Source: Levilactobacillus namurensis (GTDB lineage Bacteria; Bacillota; Bacilli; Lactobacillales; Lactobacillaceae). From it: a stretch of 64,000 nt of DNA. This document shows positions 55,139-64,000 of this stretch, in pieces; within the stretch, counting starts at the first letter, position 1; every line of letters starts with the position of its first letter. The stretch covers positions 1,488,001 to 1,552,000 of the forward strand of contig NZ_CP134159.1 in NCBI RefSeq assembly GCF_032197885.1, given 5' to 3'. The notes beneath the pieces were generated by a model, which was given only the letters and a program-made list of their open reading frames with translations, was not told the DNA's origin and made no database searches. The translations under genes and the position numbers were made by a program.

Positions 55139-56389
55139 TTATTCGGCTGATGGGGCGTCGTGTTCGTCATCTTCCGTTCCATCGGACGCTGGGGCGTCAT
55201 CAACCGGTGTTGCATCATCGGTCGTTTCGTCTGCAGCGTCTGCAGGTGTTTCGGTTGTTGACTCGGATGCCGTTGCTTCAGCCGCGGCCGTTTCGTCCGT
55301 GGCATCTGCTTCAGACGCGTCCTCAGTTTCGGCCTGATCTGCTTCCATTATAGCAGAAGCTTCAGATTCTGATTTAATATCAATCTTATAACCGGTCAAC
55401 TTTGCGGCTAATCGTGCGTTTTGACCCCGCTTACCAATCGCTAAGGATAGCTGGTAATCCGGAACCACAACTTCGCACGCCCGTTCATTATTCGGGTCAA
55501 AGATGACGTCTAATACTTCCGCCGGGTTCAGGGCGTTGGCGATAAACTTCGCTTCGTCGTCCGTCCATTCCACGATATCCATGTTTTCGCCACCCAGTTC
55601 ATTCACGATCGTTTGGACCCGTTGGCCCCGTGGTCCCACACTGGTCCCCACAGGATCGATATCCGGATTATTCGAACGAACCGCAACCTTGGCCCGGTCG
55701 CCGGCTTCCCGCGCAATCGCCATGATTTCCACGGTTCCATCGTAAATTTCTGGAACTTCTTGTTCAAACAACCGCTTCAACAAGTCAGCCGCCGTCCGAC
55801 TAACAAAGACTTGTGGTCCCTTAGTCGCGTTTTCGACCCGCGTCACGTAAACTTTGATCTTATCATGGATCCGGTAAGTCTCGTTAGGCATCTGGTCTTG
55901 ACGACCCATGACGGCTTCGACCTTCCCTAAGTTCACGTAAACGAACCGGGTGTCTTGGCGTTCCACTTCTCCCGTGACGATTTCATTTTCGTATTGGCTG
56001 TATTGATCATAGATAATGTTCCGTTCAGCTTCTCGAACCCGTTGCATGATCACCTGCTTGGCCGTTTGGGCAGCGATCCGACCGAAGTTCTTAGGGGTAA
56101 CTTCAAACTTGATGTCGTCCCCTAATTCGTATCCCTTGTTGATGGCCAGGGCTTCATCCAAGCCGACTTCCAGACGAGAATCGTAAACTTGATCCACGAC
56201 CTTCTTCACGGCAAAGACGTGAATATCGCCCTTCCGCGCATCGAAGTTGACCTCAACGTTTTGCGCTTGGTCGTAATTGCGCTTGTAAGCTGAAACCAAC
56301 GCCGCTTCTAAGGCTTCGATGACCACTTCTTTTTTGATGCCCTTTTCCGTCTCGAGGACGTCTAAGGCACCCAGTAATTCTTTACTCAT
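55139..56389 (-). CDS. nusA: Transcription termination/antitermination protein NusA
   Basis: This 416-residue protein has an N-terminal RNA-polymerase-binding domain (about 1-130), an S1 domain (TGEVERQDTRFVYVNLG), KH1 (DPVGTSVGPRGQRVQTIVNELGGE) and KH2 (LAIGKRGQNARLAAKLTGYKIDI). The last 70 or so residues form an acidic Ala/Glu/Thr/Asp-rich tail. It is in the rimP operon, whose leader has a promoter-proximal terminator that NusA could act on. Confidence 0.97.
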   Translation of the reverse strand: MSKELLGALDVLETEKGIKKEVVIEALEAALVSAYKRNYDQAQNVEVNFDARKGDIHVFAVKKVVDQVYDSRLEVGLDEALAINKGYELGDDIKFEVTPKNFGRIAAQTAKQVIMQRVREAERNIIYDQYSQYENEIVTGEVERQDTRFVYVNLGKVEAVMGRQDQMPNETYRIHDKIKVYVTRVENATKGPQVFVSRTAADLLKRLFEQEVPEIYDGTVEIMAIAREAGDRAKVAVRSNNPDIDPVGTSVGPRGQRVQTIVNELGGENMDIVEWTDDEAKFIANALNPAEVLDVIFDPNNERACEVVVPDYQLSLAIGKRGQNARLAAKLTGYKIDIKSESEASAIMEADQAETEDASEADATDETAAAEATASESTTETPADAADETTDDATPVDDAPASDGTEDDEHDAPSAE

Positions 56390-56410
56390 ACTGTCTTTCG
56401 CTCCTTAAAT

Positions 56411-56884
56411 TTAGAACTTGATGGCTAACCGTGCCTGGGCAATCCCCGCACGTGGAATCGTTAAGGTCTTGATGCGCCCTTTCAGGTTCACCTTCAAGTC
56501 CAGCGATTCATCGGTCAGCTGCAACAAGGTGCCTTCATAGACCTTGCTGGCGCCAATCTTCTGGTACAACGACACGTGGATGTATTCACCCACGGCCTTT
56601 TCAAAGTCTTCTGGCTTCTTCAACGGCCGTTCGGCGCCCGGTGAAGAAACTTCTAAGAAGTACGCTTGTGGAATGGGATCTGGATCGAGAGCGTCGAGCT
56701 TTTCCGACAACTCATCACTCACAGTAGCACATTCTTCAATGTTGATGCCACCCGGCTTATCAATATAAACCCGAAGGTACCAGCTCTTACCCTCTTTAAC
56801 GAATTCCACATCGACCAGGTCGAACTGGTGCTGGGCCATGATTGGTTGAACTAAATCCGTTACGGTCTCGACGACTGTACTCAA
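56411..56884 (-). CDS. rimP: Ribosome maturation factor RimP, TTG start
   Basis: RimP acts in 30S assembly. The 157-residue product has the [24 protein letters not shown] segment and [13 protein letters not shown]. The start codon is TTG at 56884 with AGGAGG 10 nt upstream. It is the first gene of the operon rimP-nusA-ylxR-ylxQ-infB-rbfA. Confidence 0.96.
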   Translation of the reverse strand: MSTVVETVTDLVQPIMAQHQFDLVDVEFVKEGKSWYLRVYIDKPGGINIEECATVSDELSEKLDALDPDPIPQAYFLEVSSPGAERPLKKPEDFEKAVGEYIHVSLYQKIGASKVYEGTLLQLTDESLDLKVNLKGRIKTLTIPRAGIAQARLAIKF

Positions 56885-56912
56885 CGACTATCCGCCTCCT
56901 ATATTTTTCCAT

Positions 56913-56942
56913 TAAAAAGAGTGAGCAATAACTGCTCACTCA
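56913..56942 (-). terminator. Terminator in the leader of the rimP-nusA operon
   Basis: On the minus strand GAGTGAGCA and TGCTCACTC form a 9-bp perfect stem followed by five T. It lies between the operon's promoter and rimP, so it both ends the upstream gene and may attenuate the operon. Confidence 0.88.
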
Positions 56943-56971
56943 TTTAAAAAACGAGTTTAACTACATTCTTA

Positions 56972-57000
56972 ACTTTACTACAGATACCCCGCGATTGCAA
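56972..57000 (-). promoter_or_regulatory. Promoter of the rimP-nusA operon
   Basis: On the minus strand TTGCAA (56995-57000) and TAAAGT (56972-56977) are 17 bp apart, just after the stop codon of the small membrane protein gene and before the leader terminator. Confidence 0.65.
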
Positions 57001-57012
57001 CTCTTGAGGCGG

Positions 57013-57285
57013 TTACTCACAGGTTGCCAAGAGAATTAAGAACCCTGAAATCGTCACAAATTCAAATACCAAGAAGTTTAATTGACTCAATTCCATCCGC
57101 CGTAACCCAATCACCTTAAAAATCGTCAGGATAAACGCAATTGTAAAATATGCCACAACTAAAGCCAAAAACGGTGTGGCCGCAACGCTAGTCAACAGCC
57201 CACACAAAACATACCCCAACGCAATCAGGCAGTAGCCCGTGAAAAAGATCCAACCATCGGGTAATTTAGTGAATTGCCGTAACAT
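57013..57285 (-). CDS. Hypothetical small membrane protein, 90 residues
   Basis: Three hydrophobic segments are separated by short loops with a basic IGLRRMELSQ turn. The N-terminus reads MLRQFTKLPDGWIFF. The ATG at 57285 is preferred over a GTG at 57294 because TAGGTGA lies at a suitable distance. It is located between polC and rimP. I do not recognise the family. Confidence 0.75.
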   Translation of the reverse strand: MLRQFTKLPDGWIFFTGYCLIALGYVLCGLLTSVAATPFLALVVAYFTIAFILTIFKVIGLRRMELSQLNFLVFEFVTISGFLILLATCE

Positions 57286-57428
57286 GGTGATCACCTACTT
57301 TCGTGATTGTCGAATCGTACTAAGCTTGGAATTCCTCAACTCCAGTATACCATCAATTGCCCCCTTTGTAAGCGTTTCCTATACTTTAAATCCGGCTAAT
57401 TAAGGGATTAACCCAACCCGAACCTATC

Positions 57429-57465
57429 AAAAAAGCCTCAGCTGGCAAACACACCCAGCTGAGGC
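57429..57465 (-). terminator. Terminator of polC
   Basis: On the minus strand GCCTCAGCTGG and CCAGCTGAGGC form an 11-bp perfect stem, followed by six T. Confidence 0.92.
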
Positions 57466-57505
57466 CCTAACGCTACCAATGAACTCCCGGTAACGTCATT
57501 AATTT

Positions 57506-60500
57506 TTACATCATATCATCAAACAAACTTAGTTGGTTTTCGTCCGGTAAGCCGGTCAACACACCGTTTTCGGTCATGAAGTCGATCAACGTCTTCGAGA
57601 CCCTTCCTCGCTTGGCCAGATCTTCCTTGGAAATGAAGGGCCGGTCGTTACGGGCGGCCACGATTTGCTTCGCCACGTTCAACCCCAATCCAGGCGCTGC
57701 TCGGAATGGCGCAATCAAGGTCTTGCCCTCAATGATCCAATCCGCAGCATCCGACTTCTCCAGATCAATCATCTTAAACTCGTAACCGCGTTCTAGCATT
57801 TCATTCGCTAACTCCAAGACCGTCAGCAGGTTCTTGTCCTTAGCAGACGCGTCCATCCCCTGGTCGTTGATGGCTTTCATCGCCGCTTTGACCGCCGTCT
57901 TACCTTGCGACATGGCGACCACGTCAAAGTCATCGGCCCGCACGGAGAAGTACGCCGCGTAGTAGATGATGGGGAAATAGACCTTAAAGTAGGCGACCCG
58001 CAACGCCATCAAGACGTAAGCCGCCGCGTGGGCCCGGGGGAACATGTACTTAATCTTCAGACACGAATCGATATACCACTCGGGAACGTCGGTCTCACGC
58101 ATCTTCTCTTGCCACTCGTCCTTGATTCCTCGGCCGTGACGCACCTGTTCCATGATCTGGAAGGACGTTTCTGAATCCAGCCCGTAGTTGATCAAGTCGG
58201 TCATGATGTTATCCCGACAACCAATAACGTTGGCAATCGTCGCCGTACCGTTCTTGATCAGTTCATCGGCGTTGCCTAACCACACGTCGGTCCCGTGGGA
58301 CAACCCGGAAATTTGTAGGAGCTGTGAGTAGTTCTGCGGGTGAGTCTGTTCCAGCATTCCCCGCACGAACCGTGTCCCAAATTCAGGAACGCCCAGCGTC
58401 CCCGTCTTCGATTGAATCTGTTCCGGCGTCACACCTAACGAATCTGTCCCGGAGAACAGCCCCATGACACCCGGGTCATCCATCGGAATGGTCGTTGGGT
58501 CGACCCCGGACAGGTCTTGCAGCATCCGAATCATGGTCGGGTCATCATGTCCCAGAATATCGATCTTCAAGATATTGTCATGAATCGAATGGAAATCAAA
58601 GTGGGTGGTTTGCCAAGCCGCGTTCTGGTCATCCGCCGGGTACTGGATCGGCGTAAAGTCGTAGATGTCCATGTAGTCCGGCACAACGATGATCCCCGCG
58701 GGGTGTTGCCCGGTGGTCCGCTTGACCCCGGTCGCGCCCTTGGCTAGCCGGTCTACTTCGGCTCCCCGGAAGGTCTGCTCGGTATCCCGTTCGTAGGCTT
58801 TCACGTACCCGTACGCCGTCTTGTCGGCCACCGTGCCGATGGTTCCGGCCCGGTACACGTTCTTCTCACCGAACAAGACCTTGGTGTAGTTATGGGCAAT
58901 CGGTTGGTAGTCCCCGGAGAAGTTCAGATCGATATCGGGGACCTTGTTTCCCTTGAATCCTAAGAAGGTTTCGAAGGGGATGTTATGCCCGTCGCCGATC
59001 ATCAAGGTCCCACACTTAGGGCACTTCTTTTCCGGTAAATCGTATCCCGAACTGTACTCCCCTTTGGTGTAGAAGTGCGAGTACTGGCAGTTCGGGCAAC
59101 GATAGTGCGGTGGGAGTGGGTTCACTTCGGTGATTCCCGTGAGCGTCGCGACCACACTGGACCCGACGGACCCCCGGGACCCAACTAAATACCCGTCCTT
59201 GTTCGACTTGGCTACCAGCCGTTGGGCGATCAAGTAGATCACGGAGAACCCGTTTCCAATAATGGACTTCAGTTCCCGGTCGACTCGGTGCTGAACCAAT
59301 TCCGGTAACGGATCTCCGTACCAGGCATGCGCCGTGTTCATGGTCCGTTCCCGAATTTCGTCTTCGGCCCCTTCCATCCGTGGCGTGTACAGCTTATCCT
59401 TCAGCGGGTGGATATCGTCGATCTGGTCAGCAATCTTTTGGGTATTGGTAACCACGATTTCGTGAGCCGTCTGGTCATCCAAAAAGTCAAACTGCTTCAA
59501 CATTTCGTCGGTACTCAAGAACGGCACTGGTGGCAACTCCTGCCGGTTCAGTGGGTTCGCCCCACCTTGCGAATGAATCAGGATCTTGCGGTAAATAGCA
59601 TCGACCGGATTTAGATAATGTACGTCTCCAGTCGCCACCACGGGCTTATTCAAGTCATGCCCCAGCTGAATCATGTTCTTTAAGATTTCGTGTAGGTGCT
59701 CTTTATCCGCAATCAATTTCGATTCCAACAGGGGTTGGTAGGCTTGAGGCGGTTGCACTTCCAAGTAGTCATAGTACTTCGCCTTAGCCGCCGCTTCGAC
59801 CTGCCCCTTTTGCATCATCGCGGTAAAGACTTCACCCGAAGCACATGCCGAGCCGACTAACAGGCCCTCCCGGTAATGGTCTAAGACACTCCGGGGCACC
59901 CGCGGAACCCGGTAAAAGTAGTCTACGTTCGACGCCGACACTAACTTGAAGAGGTTCTTCAACCCCGCCTGAGTCTGCGCATAAATAATCGCGTGGTTCG
60001 GTCGGGCATGCTTATAGGCATCGTTGTCCGTCATATGATCGTTCAATTGATCATGGAACTGAACATGGTAGCGCTCCTCCGCGTCCTTCAAGAACAGGTA
60101 GTTCAGATGACCGGTTGATTCCGCATCATAGACGGCCCGGTGATGGTGCTCCAAGCTCACATGGAACCGTTTCGCTAACGTGTTCAGCCGGTAACTCTTC
60201 AACGTCGGGTAGAGCCAACGCGCCAACGTTAAGGTATCGATAATGGGATTACTGATTTCCGGCATCCCGTGACGCTGGTACCCCGTGTTCATGAAGCCCA
60301 CGTCAAACGTGACGTTGTGCCCAACGATAATGGCATCACCACAGAAGTCACGGAACAGCTTAAAGACCTCTTCTTCGGTCTTCGATCCCGCTACCATATC
60401 ATCCGTGATACTGGTCAGATTCGTGGTCTGTTCCGACAGCGGGAAGCCCGGATCAATGAACTCTTCGAATTGGTCGATCACGTTCTTGTGCTGCATCTTG

Positions 60501-61840
60501 ACCGCCGATAATTCGATCACTTTATCATAAATCGCCGACAGTCCCGTGGTTTCCACGTCAAAGACCACGTAAGTTGCGCCATCTAGGGGCACGTGAGCGC
60601 TGTCATACCCAATGGGTACCCCATCATCCACCAAGTTGGCTTCGACCCCGTAGAGCATCTTAACGCCCGCCTTAGACGCCGCGTTAAACGCCGCTGGGAA
60701 GCCCTGAACGTCGGCGTGATCGGTAATACCAATCGCCGGCATTCCCCACTTCTTGGCTTGCCCCACAAAGTCTCCAATGGGATTGGTCGCATCCATCTGA
60801 CTCATGGTGGTGTGTAAGTGTAACTCGACCCGTTTCTGATCAGCTGGTGCCGTATCCTGGCGGGAAGCGTGCTTAACTTCGTTGATGTCGTAGGCGTTCA
60901 ATGCCAGGTCACGCATGAAGCTGTCTTCTTGGACGCTCCCCCGTACCTTGACCCAGCTCCCCTCGGCAACACCGGCAAATTGGGCTTCATCTTCAGCGCC
61001 GCGAGAGAACTTCTTGACCACGATGGAAGACGTGTAGTCGGTGATCTTCAGGGTCAGTAATTGCCGACCGGACCGTAACTTCCGAATTTCCTTATCGAAA
61101 ACGTAACCTTCAACGATGACCGACCGTTCTTCTTGGGTAATGTCGACCATTCGCATAACGGGTTGGTCCCCCTTGATGGTCTTCCCAATCTGCGTTGGTC
61201 CACTCGCGGCGATTGGCTCATCCGATTGCCGCTTCTGGTTCGCCTTAGCAATCGCCGCGGCCGCTTGCTTTGCCAGTTGCGCATCCGTCTTTTCTTGACG
61301 AGCCTTAAACTCATTGATCTTCGCCTGCGACTTGGACTCGTCGACCATGACCTGAATGTTGAACTTAGGGAAGCCCGCCTGCCGGTAGGTCGCCTCCAGC
61401 GGCCCCAATGCCTGATTCTGCAGGAAGTCTTTGACTACTTCGTTCTGCGCGTACAGGAGGACCCGCCCGTCTGCATCCAGTTCGGGCACCTGCGATTGGG
61501 TCAGCTCCATGACCAGATTATTCGTCAGGCCACTATTCTTGACGACCCATTGCCAATAGTCACCCAACAAGCGGTTGGTCAGCTCCGGTTCGGCGACGAC
61601 CACGGTCGCCCCCACCGTCGCGATTTCGTGAAACGCGATTTGCAGGTGCTGATGGAAGTCCGCAAACAAGGTGAAGGGCAGAATCTGCGGAAATTGCAGA
61701 TAAAACTGCCACCGGCGTGACTGGTCATGAACCGTCAGCTTGTTTAGCGTGGCCCCCTGAAAGGCTGGTTGATCCGCCATACTGGTCAAATCAAGCTGCT
61801 GTAAGAGTTTCTGAAATAAACTGTGCCGATCTTCGTCCAC
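57506..61840 (-). CDS. polC: DNA polymerase III alpha subunit, Gram-positive type PolC, GTG start
   Basis: PolC is the main replicative polymerase of Firmicutes. The 1444-residue product has an N-terminal domain, an OB fold (about 225-330), a PHP domain ([16 protein letters not shown] and [11 protein letters not shown]) interrupted by a 3'-5' exonuclease ([15 protein letters not shown] near 430 and [13 protein letters not shown]), a zinc finger (CPNC...CPKC), and the palm with [12 protein letters not shown]. The start is GTG at 61840 with AAAGGAG 7 nt upstream. A terminator separates it from proS upstream. Confidence 0.97.
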   Translation of the reverse strand: MDEDRHSLFQKLLQQLDLTSMADQPAFQGATLNKLTVHDQSRRWQFYLQFPQILPFTLFADFHQHLQIAFHEIATVGATVVVAEPELTNRLLGDYWQWVVKNSGLTNNLVMELTQSQVPELDADGRVLLYAQNEVVKDFLQNQALGPLEATYRQAGFPKFNIQVMVDESKSQAKINEFKARQEKTDAQLAKQAAAAIAKANQKRQSDEPIAASGPTQIGKTIKGDQPVMRMVDITQEERSVIVEGYVFDKEIRKLRSGRQLLTLKITDYTSSIVVKKFSRGAEDEAQFAGVAEGSWVKVRGSVQEDSFMRDLALNAYDINEVKHASRQDTAPADQKRVELHLHTTMSQMDATNPIGDFVGQAKKWGMPAIGITDHADVQGFPAAFNAASKAGVKMLYGVEANLVDDGVPIGYDSAHVPLDGATYVVFDVETTGLSAIYDKVIELSAVKMQHKNVIDQFEEFIDPGFPLSEQTTNLTSITDDMVAGSKTEEEVFKLFRDFCGDAIIVGHNVTFDVGFMNTGYQRHGMPEISNPIIDTLTLARWLYPTLKSYRLNTLAKRFHVSLEHHHRAVYDAESTGHLNYLFLKDAEERYHVQFHDQLNDHMTDNDAYKHARPNHAIIYAQTQAGLKNLFKLVSASNVDYFYRVPRVPRSVLDHYREGLLVGSACASGEVFTAMMQKGQVEAAAKAKYYDYLEVQPPQAYQPLLESKLIADKEHLHEILKNMIQLGHDLNKPVVATGDVHYLNPVDAIYRKILIHSQGGANPLNRQELPPVPFLSTDEMLKQFDFLDDQTAHEIVVTNTQKIADQIDDIHPLKDKLYTPRMEGAEDEIRERTMNTAHAWYGDPLPELVQHRVDRELKSIIGNGFSVIYLIAQRLVAKSNKDGYLVGSRGSVGSSVVATLTGITEVNPLPPHYRCPNCQYSHFYTKGEYSSGYDLPEKKCPKCGTLMIGDGHNIPFETFLGFKGNKVPDIDLNFSGDYQPIAHNYTKVLFGEKNVYRAGTIGTVADKTAYGYVKAYERDTEQTFRGAEVDRLAKGATGVKRTTGQHPAGIIVVPDYMDIYDFTPIQYPADDQNAAWQTTHFDFHSIHDNILKIDILGHDDPTMIRMLQDLSGVDPTTIPMDDPGVMGLFSGTDSLGVTPEQIQSKTGTLGVPEFGTRFVRGMLEQTHPQNYSQLLQISGLSHGTDVWLGNADELIKNGTATIANVIGCRDNIMTDLINYGLDSETSFQIMEQVRHGRGIKDEWQEKMRETDVPEWYIDSCLKIKYMFPRAHAAAYVLMALRVAYFKVYFPIIYYAAYFSVRADDFDVVAMSQGKTAVKAAMKAINDQGMDASAKDKNLLTVLELANEMLERGYEFKMIDLEKSDAADWIIEGKTLIAPFRAAPGLGLNVAKQIVAARNDRPFISKEDLAKRGRVSKTLIDFMTENGVLTGLPDENQLSLFDDMM

Positions 61841-61872
61841 AAGGAAGCTCCTTTCCGTGACGTTACGCGTCG

Positions 61873-61901
61873 AAAAAAGGCCAGCAAGTCAAGCTGGCCT
61901 T
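61873..61901 (-). terminator. Terminator of proS
   Basis: On the minus strand AAGGCCAGC and GCTGGCCTT form a 9-bp stem with a 7-nt loop, followed by TTTT. It lies only about 35 nt before the polC ribosome-binding region. Confidence 0.88.
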
Positions 61902-61914
61902 CTCCCGCGAAACG

Positions 61915-63654
<1,740 letters not shown>

Positions 63655-63658
63655 CTAA

Positions 63659-64000
63659 TCATCGAATAAAGTAGCGTTCGATATCGTTCCAGGTTACCAA
63701 CAACATCAAGACGACCAAGAAGGCCACCCCAACTAAGGTAATCCCCGCTTCCACGTTTTCCGAAAGTGGTTTACGGCGAACGGCTTCGATTAGGTTTAAT
63801 AATATTTTACCACCATCCAAGGCTGGAATTGGCAGTAAATTCACAATTGCTAAGTTCAAGGACAGGAAGGCCAGGAAGTTCAGAATCCCGACCAACCCAA
63901 ACTTGGCGGCCTCAGAAGTCGTGGCGAAAATAGCCACCGGCCCCCCCAGATCGTTTAAGCTAAAGTGACCCGAAACCATGTGCCATAACGCACCAAACAG
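63659..64000 (-). CDS. rseP: RIP zinc metalloprotease RseP (site-2 protease), N-terminus off the window
   Basis: Only the C-terminal 113 residues are present. They show the MVSGHFSLNDLGGPVAI segment and the LNLLPIPALDGGK motif, where the LDG aspartate is the third zinc ligand, plus two membrane helices. The frame continues to the window edge, so the gene starts beyond 64000. It forms the usual rseP-proS-polC order of lactobacilli. Confidence 0.93.
   Translation of the reverse strand: MFGALWHMVSGHFSLNDLGGPVAIFATTSEAAKFGLVGILNFLAFLSLNLAIVNLLPIPALDGGKILLNLIEAVRRKPLSENVEAGITLVGVAFLVVLMLLVTWNDIERYFIR

Overview
The window looks like a chromosomal segment of a Lactobacillaceae member. Its gene content and order (dlt operon with dltX, hrcA-grpE-dnaK-dnaJ under CIRCE, rimP-nusA-infB-rbfA-truB-ribF, proS-polC, hisS-aspS behind a T-box, era-dgkA-ybeY-phoH, a KxYKxGKxW/LPxTG surface protein) and its moderately high GC for the family fit a Levilactobacillus-like species. 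This is inference, because no 16S gene is present. Nearly all genes lie on the minus strand. Both edges cut genes: era at the left and rseP at the right.

Layout. 1-3.3 kb: era, dgkA, ybeY, phoH and yqeY. 3.4-6.0 kb: a zinc-type alcohol dehydrogenase-like gene and an intact ISL3-family insertion sequence with 24-bp inverted ends and an exact 8-bp target duplication. 6.0-8.3 kb: rpsU, a PPDK-type regulatory protein gene and nfo. 8.3-11.5 kb: a wall teichoic acid gene set (TagB-like, TagG, TagF-like) with no adjacent tagH. 11.5-13.7 kb: a probable small RNA, a small unknown gene, a YitT-family gene and msrA. 13.9-17.3 kb: aspS and hisS with a T-box leader. 17.3-26.8 kb: an amidase, a frameshifted fructosamine kinase, a HAD phosphatase, dtd, rel, rsmE, prmA, mscL, an SMR pump and small unknown genes. 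26.9-33.7 kb: an apparent polysaccharide operon of a GT2-GtrA fusion, a cellulose-synthase-like GT2 with a PilZ domain, and two tandem paralogous large membrane proteins. 34.2-37.8 kb: a small winged-helix-like gene, the LPxTG protein and a CsbD gene. 37.9-44.4 kb: lepA and dltXABCD. 44.7-49.7 kb: the HrcA heat-shock operon. 49.8-57.3 kb: ribF, truB, rbfA, infB, ylxQ, ylxR, nusA and rimP. 57.5-64 kb: polC, proS and rseP.

The cell-envelope content is notable: teichoic acid assembly, D-alanylation, a cell-wall amidase, an anchored surface protein and a putative c-di-GMP-responsive polysaccharide synthase. That synthase locus carries an in-frame TGA inside its PilZ domain and a frameshift in one of the two paralogues. 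Either the locus is decaying or phase-variable, or the assembly has errors there. The fructosamine kinase gene also has a one-base frameshift, located exactly inside a perfect 13-bp inverted repeat.

Regulation readable from the sequence includes the hisS-aspS T-box with an overlapping GAC/CAC specifier candidate, two CIRCE operators before hrcA, a terminator inside the leader of the rimP-nusA operon, a leader hairpin before rpsU, and an unexplained two-hairpin RNA with a repeated loop before the teichoic acid genes.
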